Shown here: piece after piece, positions 42,284-52,063 of the stretch
Position numbering within the stretch: position 1 is the first letter of the stretch
Layout: each line of letters starts with the position of its first letter
Source of the DNA: Thermophilibacter mediterraneus
Lineage (GTDB): Bacteria; Actinomycetota; Coriobacteriia; Coriobacteriales; Atopobiaceae
Assembly (NCBI RefSeq): GCF_900119385.1
Contig: NZ_FPKO01000009.1
Coordinates: 891,405 to 955,404 of the forward strand
DNA: 64,000 bases
Reading direction: 5' to 3'
Made by a program: the position numbers and the translations under genes
Notes under the pieces: model-generated
The model's input: only the letters and a program-made list of their open reading frames with translations
Told to the model about the DNA's origin: nothing
The model's database searches: none

Positions 42284-43999
42284 CTAGGCCCTCCTGGCGT
42301 GCCTCCCGCGGACGTTGAGCCTCGGAGCCGGGTCCACGGCCGCCGCGTGGGCGGAGAACCACAGCGTGAGCGGCACCTCCGCCATGATGGGCAGCATGTA
42401 GCGCAGGTACCCGTTCACCGGGGAGACAAAGCAGATCGCGAGCATCACCAGCGAGGGAGCCGCCACCACGAGCTGGCGCGCCCTGCCGGAGCGCAGGGTG
42501 TGGACGCACGCCAGCAGCAGCGCCCAGGTGTAGACACCGCAGTGGCCCAGCCACCCGAGCACGGGGATCCCCTGGAAGGCGTTGCACGCGGAAATCACCA
42601 CAGCGCGGGCGCCCTCGGGCATGACGTAGGCGACCTCAAAGTCGTCGGGCACGCCGGGCAGGGGGCCGTAGGCGTAGAAGCGGTAGTCCCACGTGTCGTG
42701 CGGGCAGGACGTGTCCACGTGGAGGTAGCCGTAGAGGCCGTTCAGGAAGGCGTCGAGGTAGACCCCCGGGTGGCGAAGGCCCATCGACGCCCAGGCGGCA
42801 AGGTACGCCCCCAGGTCGTCGTCCGTCCCGTGGTAGGTGACCTTCACGGCGTCGCTCTTGTTGCCGTCGTAGGACTCCGCTATGGCGTCGTAGTCCAGCA
42901 CGGCCGATATGGCGTCGCGCTCCCACGGCTCCACGTCGGTCGGCGCCTCCCTGAGGTAGCGTGCCGTCATCTGGAAGAGCGCCCCGAGCGACTCCTGCCT
43001 GCCGGCCGGCGCCACGCCCATCGCGGGCAGCAGGGCGGCCGACACCGCGAGGTAGACCGCGAGCGCCCCCGCCGCCGCGCCGGCAACGAGCGCGCGGGAG
43101 CGCCAGCCGCGCATGGCCACCACCACGACCGGCAGGCAGAGCGCCACCACGAAGGCGCCGTTGTGCCGCGTCACGCAGAGGGCGACCCCCAGTGCCAGGA
43201 GCCCCGCCGCCTGGGCGGGCGAGACCTCCCCCTCGCGCCGGCAGCGCTCCCACGACTCCGCGAGCAGCGTCACGTACAGGCACAGCAGCGACGCAAAGAG
43301 CGTGTCCTTGAGGAAGGCCTGCGCGTAGGCGCCCCACGCCGGCGTCAGGGCAAAGAAGGCGGTGGCCGCAACGAGCGCCGCCCTCGGGGCGCCCATCCGG
43401 CGCATGGAGCGCACGGAGAGCGAGAGCGCCGCCGCCTGCACGAGCGTCTGCAGCGCCACCCATAGGAAGATCCCGAGGTTGTCCGACCCCAGGCGCCGCC
43501 CCACGTCGAAGACCGAGCCCATGAGGAGGGTCATGAGGTAGGGGTGGTGGTTGGTCTTGGGGAGGAACCCGTAGAAGACGTCCATCTGGTTGGTACCGTC
43601 AAAGGTGAACGACCCCGGCAGGAACGTGACCAGGTACGGCAGCCACGCAACCACGAGCAGGGCCATGACCGCGGGGGTCGGAAGGAAGCGCGCCTCGGAG
43701 GGAGCGTCGCCCTCGCGCAGCCGCGGGGCCGGGCGGTCCATGAGCCAGAATGCGAGCCGCACGAGCAGCGCCAGCGCAATGGCCCCAACAACAAGAAGGA
43801 CGACGTTCAGCGCGAGGTCCGCCGGGGACGCGTAGATTGCGCGGAACGTCCCGTGGTCGCGGTAGGCGCGACCCAGCACCTGGAAGGCGGAGAGGAGGGC
43901 GCCCAGGCCCAGGGACCACCCGTCCGGCCCCACCTCGAGCCTGCGGCAGAGCAGTACCCCCGCCGCGGCGATAAGGACGTATGCCACCAGATCCGCCAT
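42284..43999 (-). CDS. DUF6020-like polytopic membrane protein
   Basis: A 571-aa protein with about twelve membrane helices. The loop after the fourth helix reads TFLPGSFTFDGTNQMDVFYG and NHHPYLMTLLMG, the pattern typical of DUF6020 and related GT-C glycosyltransferase-like proteins (an Asp plus HHP). The ATG at 43999 has GGGGGTGCGA upstream; a GTG at 44005 is the alternative. It lies between the AbiE pair and the DUF2142-like gene, all on the minus strand. Probably acts in envelope polysaccharide or glycoprotein assembly. Confidence 0.72.
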   Translation of the reverse strand: MADLVAYVLIAAAGVLLCRRLEVGPDGWSLGLGALLSAFQVLGRAYRDHGTFRAIYASPADLALNVVLLVVGAIALALLVRLAFWLMDRPAPRLREGDAPSEARFLPTPAVMALLVVAWLPYLVTFLPGSFTFDGTNQMDVFYGFLPKTNHHPYLMTLLMGSVFDVGRRLGSDNLGIFLWVALQTLVQAAALSLSVRSMRRMGAPRAALVAATAFFALTPAWGAYAQAFLKDTLFASLLCLYVTLLAESWERCRREGEVSPAQAAGLLALGVALCVTRHNGAFVVALCLPVVVVAMRGWRSRALVAGAAAGALAVYLAVSAALLPAMGVAPAGRQESLGALFQMTARYLREAPTDVEPWERDAISAVLDYDAIAESYDGNKSDAVKVTYHGTDDDLGAYLAAWASMGLRHPGVYLDAFLNGLYGYLHVDTSCPHDTWDYRFYAYGPLPGVPDDFEVAYVMPEGARAVVISACNAFQGIPVLGWLGHCGVYTWALLLACVHTLRSGRARQLVVAAPSLVMLAICFVSPVNGYLRYMLPIMAEVPLTLWFSAHAAAVDPAPRLNVRGRHARRA

Positions 44000-44034
44000 T
44001 CGCACCCCCAGAGCAATCGTTCACACGCGCACGA

Positions 44035-44970
44035 TTATCTCACGGGCGGAATCGAACACGTGGGTTCGGAAGCCATGCCAGAACACCAAGCCTTCTTTTC
44101 ATGGTCCCACCTGAGACCTAATGCGGTGCGGTCAAGAACAGGAGCAATCCATTCGGCGATCGCCTGTTCGGCGCCGGAGACATCGCATAGCCCCTCCGGA
44201 AATCCGCATTCTCTAGCCATGGAATTAAAGGCCTCGAAGCCGGACGTCTTCCAGCTGTCAGGAACTCTGAAAAGATTTATCTCTCCCATGTGACGAAGAA
44301 GGATCTCCCGAGAAAGCCTCTCGGAAAGGATGCTCGCATCAATCTCATCCCAGAGCATTGAGGCAACTAGATCAACGAGATCCTTTACGCGGGAGGAGGG
44401 GCGTCCTCCGTACATCTGCATTGTTGCGCAGACCTTGTCCGCCACCCTCTCCTCGATAAGCTGAACGGCATAGTCGAATGTTATTAGCCCGTCTATATCG
44501 AGCCTGCTCGCCGGTGAGACAAGTTCATAGCTCTCCGGAGGAGTCTCATCGACAACAAGGTCAACGTTTATCCGATTAAGCGGTCTTACGCCGCCAAGGA
44601 TCGGGATGAATTCGACTGCGTAGCCCGTGCGGTACTCCTGAGAGACTGGAATGGGCGTAGCGCCAGCAAAGCGGAATTCTATGAAGTCATGCAAGTCCTT
44701 CGACGCGAGGCGCTTCAACTCCTCAAGGGCCTCGTCGACTTGAGTCATCCTGCCAACAAGATCGATGTCACGGCTTTCGCGGGACACAAGTCGCCTTGCT
44801 AGTTGACTTTGCCCTCCCTTCAAGACGAAAGACGGCTCGTCCTCGCTAAACACCCTGCAAAGTAGCCTGTCGAGATAGAAGCTTTCAACCGCCCTCCCGG
44901 TATCGCGCTGGGACTTCCTGGCAGCGGCATTAACCCTTTGGGTCAAGGATCTGTAGCCTGTTGCTATCAA
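44035..44970 (-). CDS. abiEii: AbiEii-type nucleotidyltransferase toxin
   Basis: A 311-aa member of the AbiEii/AbiGii toxin family. Nucleotidyltransferase motifs: FVLKGGQSQLARRL and ESRDIDLVGR (the D-x-D metal pair), then INVDLVVDETPP, and ERVADKVCATMQMYGGRPSSRVKDLVDL with the catalytic Lys and Asp. Such toxins block growth, by tRNA or nucleotide modification, upon phage infection. It lies 18 bases after the AbiEi-like gene in the same direction, the standard antitoxin-toxin order. Lower GC than the flanking genes suggests acquisition. Confidence 0.87.
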   Translation of the reverse strand: MIATGYRSLTQRVNAAARKSQRDTGRAVESFYLDRLLCRVFSEDEPSFVLKGGQSQLARRLVSRESRDIDLVGRMTQVDEALEELKRLASKDLHDFIEFRFAGATPIPVSQEYRTGYAVEFIPILGGVRPLNRINVDLVVDETPPESYELVSPASRLDIDGLITFDYAVQLIEERVADKVCATMQMYGGRPSSRVKDLVDLVASMLWDEIDASILSERLSREILLRHMGEINLFRVPDSWKTSGFEAFNSMARECGFPEGLCDVSGAEQAIAEWIAPVLDRTALGLRWDHEKKAWCSGMASEPTCSIPPVR

Positions 44971-44988
44971 GAGCCTTCGCCTCCATCC

Positions 44989-46080
44989 TCATTTTCTATC
45001 AGCGCTCGCACCGCTCTCCCGAACGGCGCTAATTACGGGTCCTATCGTCTTCAGGACTTCGTTCATCCTCTCGATCACCCCGGAATCAAAAAGAGGGGCG
45101 ATCGTTTTTTGACAGCTCTCAATCACCTGCAGCATTGCCGGAGATATACACGCAGCTTCCTTCCACTCGTCCAGGCGCTCACCATCAACGGCCCTCATCG
45201 ACGAGACGAGAGACTGCGCGCTACCAAAGAGATGTTCGTCGATGCCCGCCCGTGGAATTGCTTGCACGGCGGCGCTCAGATTGTCGATCATCTCTGAACT
45301 GGGAAGGCTGCGGGAAGCTTCTTGGGCAGCTGAAATGACCGAAAGATTCTCCGAAACAATACTCGTCAGGCGCCTCCACTCCTCAGAGGATTCCAGCGCA
45401 GCCGTAAGGTTACTTAGTGATTTGCTCACGAGAGGCACGGTGGCGTTGCGGTCTATGAGGCTGGACGCCATGATGTCACCCGAATCGTACCCATGCCGCT
45501 TGGAAAGAGGCTCAAGCAGGATAGCCAGCCTCCTTCTGTCGAGCACATGACCCTTCGAAGCCATATCAGCAATGGCATCGTCCACCAGGCTCGGATCCTC
45601 GTTCGTTCTCAGGAGATCGGCAATCATTCGCTCCGGTCGAACGACGGGAATTCCCATCTCGAACGAAACGTCCGAAACATTTATTGTGTCGCGAACAAGC
45701 TCCATGTCACGCCTTGTCGATCGCTTGCCGCTCATCACAACAAAGCAGTACGGAGACTCGTAAAGGTCTCCGTACCCGTAGAGCCTCGCAGCTGTCCGAC
45801 CGGTTGCAACTGCGTCAAGGCGGTTCTCTACAACCCGCTCCCTTACGTACTTCTTGGGGTATAGCGACATCCATGCCGCCTTGAGCATGGCGTGGTCCGT
45901 TTCGCTACCAGAAGTGACTTGGTAGACGCCGTAGCACATGGGCTCCAGCCTTCCATCGGACACCATTCGGCTAAGCTGTGTCCTGCTGCTGCCCACGCGA
46001 ATTGCCTGGGCAGCAGTAATCAGCCCCCACTGCTCCGATGCGAGCTCCTCGAGTCTACGTATGTTGCCAAGTCTACTCAT
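44989..46080 (-). CDS. abiEi: AbiEi-type antitoxin/repressor
   Basis: A 363-aa protein. Residues 1-60 are an AbiEi_4-like winged helix (EELASEQWGLITAAQAIRVG, SRTQLSRMVSDGRLEPMCYGVYQV), followed by the antitoxin domain to about 190 (VSFEMGIPVVRPERMIADLL). The C-terminal half (about 195-363) is an extra helical region longer than most AbiEi proteins. The ATG at 46080 sits six bases after a TACAAT -10 box, so the mRNA is probably leaderless. Expected to repress its own operon and neutralise AbiEii. Confidence 0.85.
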   Translation of the reverse strand: MSRLGNIRRLEELASEQWGLITAAQAIRVGSSRTQLSRMVSDGRLEPMCYGVYQVTSGSETDHAMLKAAWMSLYPKKYVRERVVENRLDAVATGRTAARLYGYGDLYESPYCFVVMSGKRSTRRDMELVRDTINVSDVSFEMGIPVVRPERMIADLLRTNEDPSLVDDAIADMASKGHVLDRRRLAILLEPLSKRHGYDSGDIMASSLIDRNATVPLVSKSLSNLTAALESSEEWRRLTSIVSENLSVISAAQEASRSLPSSEMIDNLSAAVQAIPRAGIDEHLFGSAQSLVSSMRAVDGERLDEWKEAACISPAMLQVIESCQKTIAPLFDSGVIERMNEVLKTIGPVISAVRESGASADRK

Positions 46081-46086
46081 GGCATA

Positions 46087-46092
46087 ATTGTA
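46087..46092 (-). promoter_or_regulatory. -10 box of the abiE operon, leaderless start
   Basis: TACAAT (46092 down to 46087 on the minus strand) ends six bases before the abiEi ATG. Surrounding repeats TTGTACA and TTGTAAA are plausible AbiEi operator half-sites. No strong -35 seen. Confidence 0.5.
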
Positions 46093-46222
46093 CACATATT
46101 TGTAAATAAATTCGCCTCAACATCAGAACATAGGAAATACTCGAAAGTGCCCCAACGTCAAAACCGGCTCTGCCGCCTCTCTCAACCTCCCAAATTAGGA
46201 CTCTTTTAAAAGGAGACAACAC

Positions 46223-48889
46223 ATGACAGCTTGCACCAACAACGGGGGGAGCAGGGTCCGTCGCGCCGTCACCGCGGCGCTCGTCGGCGTCCTCTCCGTC
46301 GGCGCGGCCCCCATGGTCGCGCTGGCGACCGGCGCCGCCCCGGCGTCCGGCGACGTGATCCTCCAGGCCGACACCAGCAACACGGTCTGGAACGGCACCG
46401 TAACCTATGAGGGCGAGGACACCTACGTCTACAACGGAGACCCCCAGGGTATGGTGGCGGTCAGCATCAAGCCCTTCGGCGGGGCTGAGCCGGAGGACCT
46501 CGAGTACCATCCCGCCGGCGCTGCAACCGAGAACGGGTCGTACTACTACTTCTACGTGAAGATCGACACCTCGAGCTCGACCGTGTGGGAGAGCCTTGAC
46601 GGCGAGCCGGTCAAGTACGAGAACGCCGACGGTCGTCAGGTCAACCTGAAGGGCGAGTGCGTTAACAAGCCGACCGATCCCGGCGAGTACGCCGTGGTCG
46701 TCGGCCTTAAGAACGGCGGATGGGAGCTCAACAAGAGCGCCGAGCGCTTCGTCATCACCTCGCGCTCGCTCGAGGGCGCCCAGATCGTCGAGGACGAGAA
46801 CGTGGACGACACCGAGTTCATGTGGAACGGCACCCTGAACGGCAGGACCGTCTCCGAGCTCAAGAAGCACATGAACGTCTCGCTCGACGGCGTCATCCTC
46901 GACGAGGGGGAGGACTACGACGACATCGAGTTCTACGAGAAGGGCGCCACTACCCCCCTCAGCAGGACTGACCAGCTCGAGCCCGGCGTCACCTACACCG
47001 CAAAGATTGTCGGCAAGGGCGCTTACGATTGGGGCAACGCGGAGACCCTCGATTTCACGCTCCAGCCGCTCGACCTCGATGAGGCAACCGTCACCGGCAA
47101 GGTTGGGACCGTCGTTCTCAGCAACGCCAGCGAGATTTTCGACGTCGTGGACTCCATCAACGGCGTGACGGTCCAGGACGGCGGCGGCGACGGCGTCATC
47201 GGCGACAAGTACTTCGGTGTCTCCTTCGAGAAGAGCCCCTCGGATGACGGCATCGCAGGAGATACCGGCCGCTACACCTTCACGGTCGTTCCGACAAAGG
47301 AGGCCACAGACAAGGGCTGGGTCACCGGCTCCAAGACGGTCGAGGCCATCTACGCGGACCACGTCGTGAACATCGTGAACGCCTCGGACGCTGACGGTGA
47401 TGGCGTCTACTACTACGACCTCACCAACGAGGATGCCGAGCCGTTTGATGTTGAGGATGTCACCGCGACCACCGATAACGGATACAGCGTTGACGAGGAT
47501 GACGTGAGCCATGTCGTCACGGCGGAGGATGGTTCGGTTGCCACCGACGCCGACCTTGCCAAGGGCGGCACCTGGTATGTGACCTACAGCGTCTATTACC
47601 GTGACAGCAACGGCAGCCTCATCGCCGGCAACAAGACCTACAAGGTCGTGAACTCCTACGACGACATCACCGATGAGCACGTCTACGTCACCCTCGACGG
47701 AAAGAACGTCGAGGGCTCTACCGAGGTGACCTACGACGGGTCCGACTGGGCGGACAAGCTCAAGGTCATGGTTGCCAAGAACGACGTGACCCTTGCCGAG
47801 GGCACCGACTACACGGTCGCCATCAAGGACGAGGACGGCAAGACCGTCGACTCCGTCGTCGACGCCGGGGAGTACACCGTCGTCGTGAAGGGTATCACCT
47901 TCACGAACTCCATCAGCTTCACCATCGAGGTCAAGCCCGCCGTTGTCGAGTGGCTCTTCCCGAACTACAACGTCGTGACCGACGACACCCTTGAGAGCGG
48001 CAAGTACGCCGGCTTCTTCGCCTACACGGGCGACGTCATCGACGCCACCTACACCTGCGTCGACGACAAGGGCAAGGTCATCGAGGTCCCCGCGAGCGCC
48101 TTCACCATCACCTACACCCTCGACGGCAAGAAGGCCGAGCTCAAGGAGGCTGGCGAGTACCTCGGGACCATCAAGGACACCACCGTCAACGACAACTGGC
48201 AGGTCGGCAACAAGTTCGGTGTCCAGAAGATTGTCGTCTCCAAGGACAAGGTCTTCGCCGACGTCAAGAGCAGCGACTTCTTCGCGCAGGCCATCTACAC
48301 CGCGAGCGCACAGGGCTACATCGGCGGCATCGGCGGCACCAACCTCTTCGCCCCGATGAACCAGCTCACCCGCGCCGACATGGCGTGCGTCCTCTACCGC
48401 ATGGCCGGCGGCGAGATCAGCGCCTCCCTTGAGGACCTGACCAACGAGAACATCGCGACGATCTCGCAGTTCTCCGACGTCGACCCGCACGCCTACTACG
48501 CCAAGGCGGTCGCCTGGTGCGTCGAGATGGGCGTCGCCAACGGCTACGGCGACACCTTCGGCTCCGCCCGCAGCATCTCCACCGAGGAGTTCGTGACCAT
48601 GCTCGCCCGCTACGCGGCCAAGATGGGCGACGACACCTCCGTCGACACCGACGCGGTGCTCGCAGCCACGCCCGACGGCGACCAGGTCTCCGGCTACGCC
48701 CGCGACGCCGTCGCCTGGGCCGTGGAGAACGGCTACATCGCCAAGGGCGGCAACCTCATCGCCCCGCAGGAGAGCGTCGCCCGCTGGCGCACGGTCATGA
48801 TCGCCGTGGACTACCAGCCCGAGCAGCTCCACGTCATCGGCAACCCCGACGCCACCAAGCCCGGCACCGGGGAGGATGCCAGCAAGTAG
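46223..48889 (+). CDS. SLH-anchored variable surface protein C
   Basis: An 888-aa paralogue with the shared signal peptide (one change, SRVRRAV instead of SRARRAV) and the GAAPASGDV exit. The variable beta-rich region to about residue 670 contains the recurring pattern GTDYTVAIKDEDGKTVDSVV then DAGEYTVVVKG. Three SLH motifs from about 676: VFADVKSSDFFAQAIY with GYIGGIGGTNLFAPMN, DVDPHAYYAKAVAWCVEMG with GYGDTFGSARSISTEEF, and YARDAVAWAVENGYIAKGGN. Divergent from the abiE operon; its own promoter is not clear (AATACT near 46136 is a weak candidate). The pair partner is D. Confidence 0.9.
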   Translation: MTACTNNGGSRVRRAVTAALVGVLSVGAAPMVALATGAAPASGDVILQADTSNTVWNGTVTYEGEDTYVYNGDPQGMVAVSIKPFGGAEPEDLEYHPAGAATENGSYYYFYVKIDTSSSTVWESLDGEPVKYENADGRQVNLKGECVNKPTDPGEYAVVVGLKNGGWELNKSAERFVITSRSLEGAQIVEDENVDDTEFMWNGTLNGRTVSELKKHMNVSLDGVILDEGEDYDDIEFYEKGATTPLSRTDQLEPGVTYTAKIVGKGAYDWGNAETLDFTLQPLDLDEATVTGKVGTVVLSNASEIFDVVDSINGVTVQDGGGDGVIGDKYFGVSFEKSPSDDGIAGDTGRYTFTVVPTKEATDKGWVTGSKTVEAIYADHVVNIVNASDADGDGVYYYDLTNEDAEPFDVEDVTATTDNGYSVDEDDVSHVVTAEDGSVATDADLAKGGTWYVTYSVYYRDSNGSLIAGNKTYKVVNSYDDITDEHVYVTLDGKNVEGSTEVTYDGSDWADKLKVMVAKNDVTLAEGTDYTVAIKDEDGKTVDSVVDAGEYTVVVKGITFTNSISFTIEVKPAVVEWLFPNYNVVTDDTLESGKYAGFFAYTGDVIDATYTCVDDKGKVIEVPASAFTITYTLDGKKAELKEAGEYLGTIKDTTVNDNWQVGNKFGVQKIVVSKDKVFADVKSSDFFAQAIYTASAQGYIGGIGGTNLFAPMNQLTRADMACVLYRMAGGEISASLEDLTNENIATISQFSDVDPHAYYAKAVAWCVEMGVANGYGDTFGSARSISTEEFVTMLARYAAKMGDDTSVDTDAVLAATPDGDQVSGYARDAVAWAVENGYIAKGGNLIAPQESVARWRTVMIAVDYQPEQLHVIGNPDATKPGTGEDASK

Positions 48890-49355
48890 GCATCTAGCGT
48901 CGACCCGCTAGGGGCGGGGGCCTCGGCCCCCGCCCCCTCAGAGGGCCCGCCGGTGCCCGCTCGGCAGAGCGGTCACCGACGAGCCTTACTGGCAGGGCAA
49001 GCTGTCGAGAGCGAAGGCGAAGTGGCGAGGCTGGGCCCTCCCCCGGGGCTCGCAACGGAGGGGGAGGGCGAGCCGTTCGGGCTGCGGAAAATCGGATTGA
49101 GATGCAGCGAGTCCCCCGGGGGATCCCCCGGGGGACTCGCTTCGTTGCGCCAGCTGATCGGCGGCGGATACGACGCCGCCCCCTCCCCCGCTGCGAGCCG
49201 GGGGAGGGGGCGGCCGCCTCGCCACTCGGCCCGTTCCTCACCTTGACAGCTTGCTCTCGGGTGGGCCCGCGGGGGAGCTCTCGTGGAGAGCGCCCCGGCG
49301 GGGCCGCCCGCCCGGGCGGGGGCCGGAGCCCCCGCCGCGGGTCGCGCGGGCAAGA
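48890..49355. terminator. C/D convergent junction: terminators and inverted REP-like arms
   Basis: For C: GGGGCGGGGGCC/GGCCCCCGCCCC (48911-48936). Centre: GCGAGTCCCCCGGGG/CCCCGGGGGACTCGC (about 49107-49140). For D: GCGGGGGCCGGAGCCCCCGC (49317-49336). Arms: left 48978-49074, right about 49177-49265, inverted relative to each other and homologous to those at the A/B and E/F junctions. The left half up to GCAAGCTGTC (48997-49006) is nearly identical to the E/F junction. No gene is present. Confidence 0.75.
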
Positions 49356-52019
49356 CTACTTGTCCTCGGCGTTGTTGCCCTGGTCGAGGATGGTGTCGAG
49401 CTGCTCGGGCTGGTAGTCGACGGCGATCTTGATCGCGCGGGCGCGGTAGATGGTGCCCTGCGGGTCGATCAGGTTGCCGTCCTTGGCGATGTAGCCCTCG
49501 GAGACGGCCCACGCCACGGCGTCGCGGGCGTAGGAGCTGACCTCGTCGCCGTCGGCGACCGCGCCGAGCACGGCGTCGGTGTCGGCGGAGGTGTCGGTGC
49601 CCATCTTGGCCGCGTAGCGGGCGAGCATCGTCACGAACTCCTCGGTGGAGATGGCGCGCTCGGTTCCGAAGGTGTCGCCGTAGCCGCGCACGATGCCCAT
49701 CTTGGTCGCCCAGGCGACGGCCTTGGCGTAGTAGGCGTTCGGGTCGACGTCCTCGAACTGGGAGATGTAGGAGATCTCCTCGTTGGTCATGCCCTCCTGG
49801 ACGGTGCCGATGGAGCCGCCGGCCATGCGGTAGAGCACGCAGGCGAAGTCGGCGCGGGTGATGTTGTTCATCGGGGCGAAGAAGTTGGTGCCGCCCACGC
49901 CGCCGATGTAGCCCTGCTGCTTGGCGATGCCGACCTCCTCGGCGTACCACGCGTCGTTGGGCACGTCGACGAAGGAGGAGGCATCGGTGACCTCGATGAT
50001 GCCTGCGAACGAGGGGCCACCGGTAAAGTTGTCGGCGTCAAGGGAGATGCCGGTGATGGCGTACTGGCCCTTGGCCTCCAGGGCGACGCCGGCCGCGAGC
50101 CCGTCGCCCTGCTTGTCGTAGGTGACCTCGAACTGGTCGGCCGGGACCGTGTAGGTCTCGCCGTCGTCGCCGATGAACTCAAACTCGGGGGCAATAACGT
50201 CGTCCGTGAAGGAGTAGTAGTACGTGGTGCCCTGGACGGCGAAGGCGTTGGAGGGCGTGGCGGTCTTGAGCTCGCGCTTGCCAATCTCGATGAAGTACTG
50301 CCCGACCTCGTCGAAGGTGACGCCCTTGACGGTCACGCGGTAGTCGCCGGCGTCAACGATCTCGTCGGTCTCGACCCACTTGCCGGTGACGTCCTGCTTG
50401 GCGATGGAGACGGTGTAGTCGGTGCCCTCCTCGAAGGTCTTGCCGCCGCGGGTCACCTTGACGGAGAGCTTGGACGAGAGGTCCGTGCCGTTGTAGTCGG
50501 TGCCCGTGTTCTTTGCACCCTGCTCGATGTTGCGGCCGTCGAAGGAGACCTGCATGTCGTCGGCCTCGACGACGCCGTTGGTGTTGTAGACGGTGAAGGA
50601 GTAGAGGTAGACGTAGCGCTGGCCGTCAACCTTCTTGTTCACGGTCACGGTGACGTCCCACCTGCCGGCCTTGGTGAGGTCCTCGACGGTGCCGCCCTCG
50701 ACGGAGACGTCGAAATCGACATCCTCCCCGTTGGCCTTCGCCTCGAGCTCGTCGACGTCGAAGTACGCGGGCTTCGCCTCGGTCAGGTCGACCACGTAGG
50801 CGCTCGTGCCGTCGGCAAGGAGCTCGCTCTCTGCCGTGAACCAGCTCTTGAGGTCAGGATTGCCATCATACCCGACCGTCGCGAAATCGTCGCCGACGAG
50901 CACGGTCACGGTCGCCTCGCCGGTGACGTAGTCGCCGTACTGGTCGTCGTGGTCGCTCGAGGAGATGGTGTAGGTGTAGACGCCGTCCTCGGGGCTGCTC
51001 ACCTTGGCGGAGAGACGCGTCCAGTCAAGGGAGGTAACCCCGTTGATAGAGCTGATGATTGCACTGAGGTTGTTAGTCAGGGGGGCGGTTCCGGTGTCGA
51101 TGGCCCCAACGCTCACGATGGACGCGCCGGTAAGGTTGAGCTGGCCGAAGGTGAAGCTGAGGGTCTTCTTGACGCCCGCGTAGGCGTTCTCGCCGACGAC
51201 CTCGACGTTGTAGGTCTTCCCGGGGACAAGAGCGGTGCCATGCCCGGCAATGTCAACGTTCGAGCCCTCCTCGGTGACCTTCCCAAAGCTGTAGTCCCAC
51301 TCCGTGGAAAGGTGGTCGGAGTCGCCGTGCTTGACGAGGGCAACGCCGTCAATCGAGACGCCCATCTTAGAGAGGATGTCATCAACGCTGGCGGTCGCTC
51401 CGTCGTACGCGAAGGTGGTGTCCTCGACGTCGCCGTTGTCGAACAGCTGCGCCTCGTCGAACGAGCCGTTCACGACGGTGAAGGTGTCGGCCTTGGAGAC
51501 GTAGTAGTCGAAGCCGCTGGTAGCAGCGCTGTAGTGGCCGACGACGACGGCGTAGAGGCCGGTCTGCTGGGTCGGGTCCGCGACGACGGTTCCCCTGACG
51601 ATGACGTCGTCGCCGTCGTCGTCATCATAGGTGACCTCGCCGTTGACGACGTCAGTCCCATTGTTGTCGATGAGTACGTAAGCGTAGTAGTAGTGATCGT
51701 CCTGGAGGCTGATCGAGCCGTCGTTCTGCTCCAGGTCGGTGATGGGGTCGACGTTGTTGTCGGGGACGACCTTGGTCGGCACGAGGTAGTCGCCGCTCTT
51801 GTAGAGGAAGCTGTCGCCGGGCTCGCCGCCCTTGTACTCGACCTTGGCGTTCTCGAACGGAACGTTCTCGCCGGCCTGGAGGCTCACGTCGCCGGACGCC
51901 GGGGCGGCGCCGGTCGCCAGCGCGACCATGGGGGCCGCGCCGACGGAGAGGACGCCGACGAGCGCCGCGGTGACGGCGCGACGGGCCCTGCTCCCCCCGT
52001 TGTTGGTGCAAGCTGTCAT
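49356..52019 (-). CDS. SLH-anchored variable surface protein D
   Basis: An 887-aa paralogue, convergent with C. Its first ~48 codons are almost the same as those of E (GAAPASGDVSLQ exit). The variable region contains GTDYTVSIAKQDVTGKWVET then DAGDYRVTVKGVTF. SLH motifs from about 681: FVDVPNDAWYAEEVGIAKQQ with GYIGGVGGTNFFAPMN, DVDPNAYYAKAVAWATKMG with GYGDTFGTERAISTEEF, and YARDAVAWAVSEGYIAKDGN. Just upstream of its shared 5' block is a truncated winged-helix fragment (52064-52262) rather than a normal promoter region. Confidence 0.9.
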   Translation of the reverse strand: MTACTNNGGSRARRAVTAALVGVLSVGAAPMVALATGAAPASGDVSLQAGENVPFENAKVEYKGGEPGDSFLYKSGDYLVPTKVVPDNNVDPITDLEQNDGSISLQDDHYYYAYVLIDNNGTDVVNGEVTYDDDDGDDVIVRGTVVADPTQQTGLYAVVVGHYSAATSGFDYYVSKADTFTVVNGSFDEAQLFDNGDVEDTTFAYDGATASVDDILSKMGVSIDGVALVKHGDSDHLSTEWDYSFGKVTEEGSNVDIAGHGTALVPGKTYNVEVVGENAYAGVKKTLSFTFGQLNLTGASIVSVGAIDTGTAPLTNNLSAIISSINGVTSLDWTRLSAKVSSPEDGVYTYTISSSDHDDQYGDYVTGEATVTVLVGDDFATVGYDGNPDLKSWFTAESELLADGTSAYVVDLTEAKPAYFDVDELEAKANGEDVDFDVSVEGGTVEDLTKAGRWDVTVTVNKKVDGQRYVYLYSFTVYNTNGVVEADDMQVSFDGRNIEQGAKNTGTDYNGTDLSSKLSVKVTRGGKTFEEGTDYTVSIAKQDVTGKWVETDEIVDAGDYRVTVKGVTFDEVGQYFIEIGKRELKTATPSNAFAVQGTTYYYSFTDDVIAPEFEFIGDDGETYTVPADQFEVTYDKQGDGLAAGVALEAKGQYAITGISLDADNFTGGPSFAGIIEVTDASSFVDVPNDAWYAEEVGIAKQQGYIGGVGGTNFFAPMNNITRADFACVLYRMAGGSIGTVQEGMTNEEISYISQFEDVDPNAYYAKAVAWATKMGIVRGYGDTFGTERAISTEEFVTMLARYAAKMGTDTSADTDAVLGAVADGDEVSSYARDAVAWAVSEGYIAKDGNLIDPQGTIYRARAIKIAVDYQPEQLDTILDQGNNAEDK

Positions 52020-52063
52020 GTGTTGTCTCCTTTATGGGGGAAGGGGGAGGAGACACGGCGCGT

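Noticed and set aside
46073-48832. 919-codon minus-strand open frame opposite SLH gene C
   Set aside because: Antisense shadow of a GC-rich gene with a signal peptide and SLH motifs on the plus strand.
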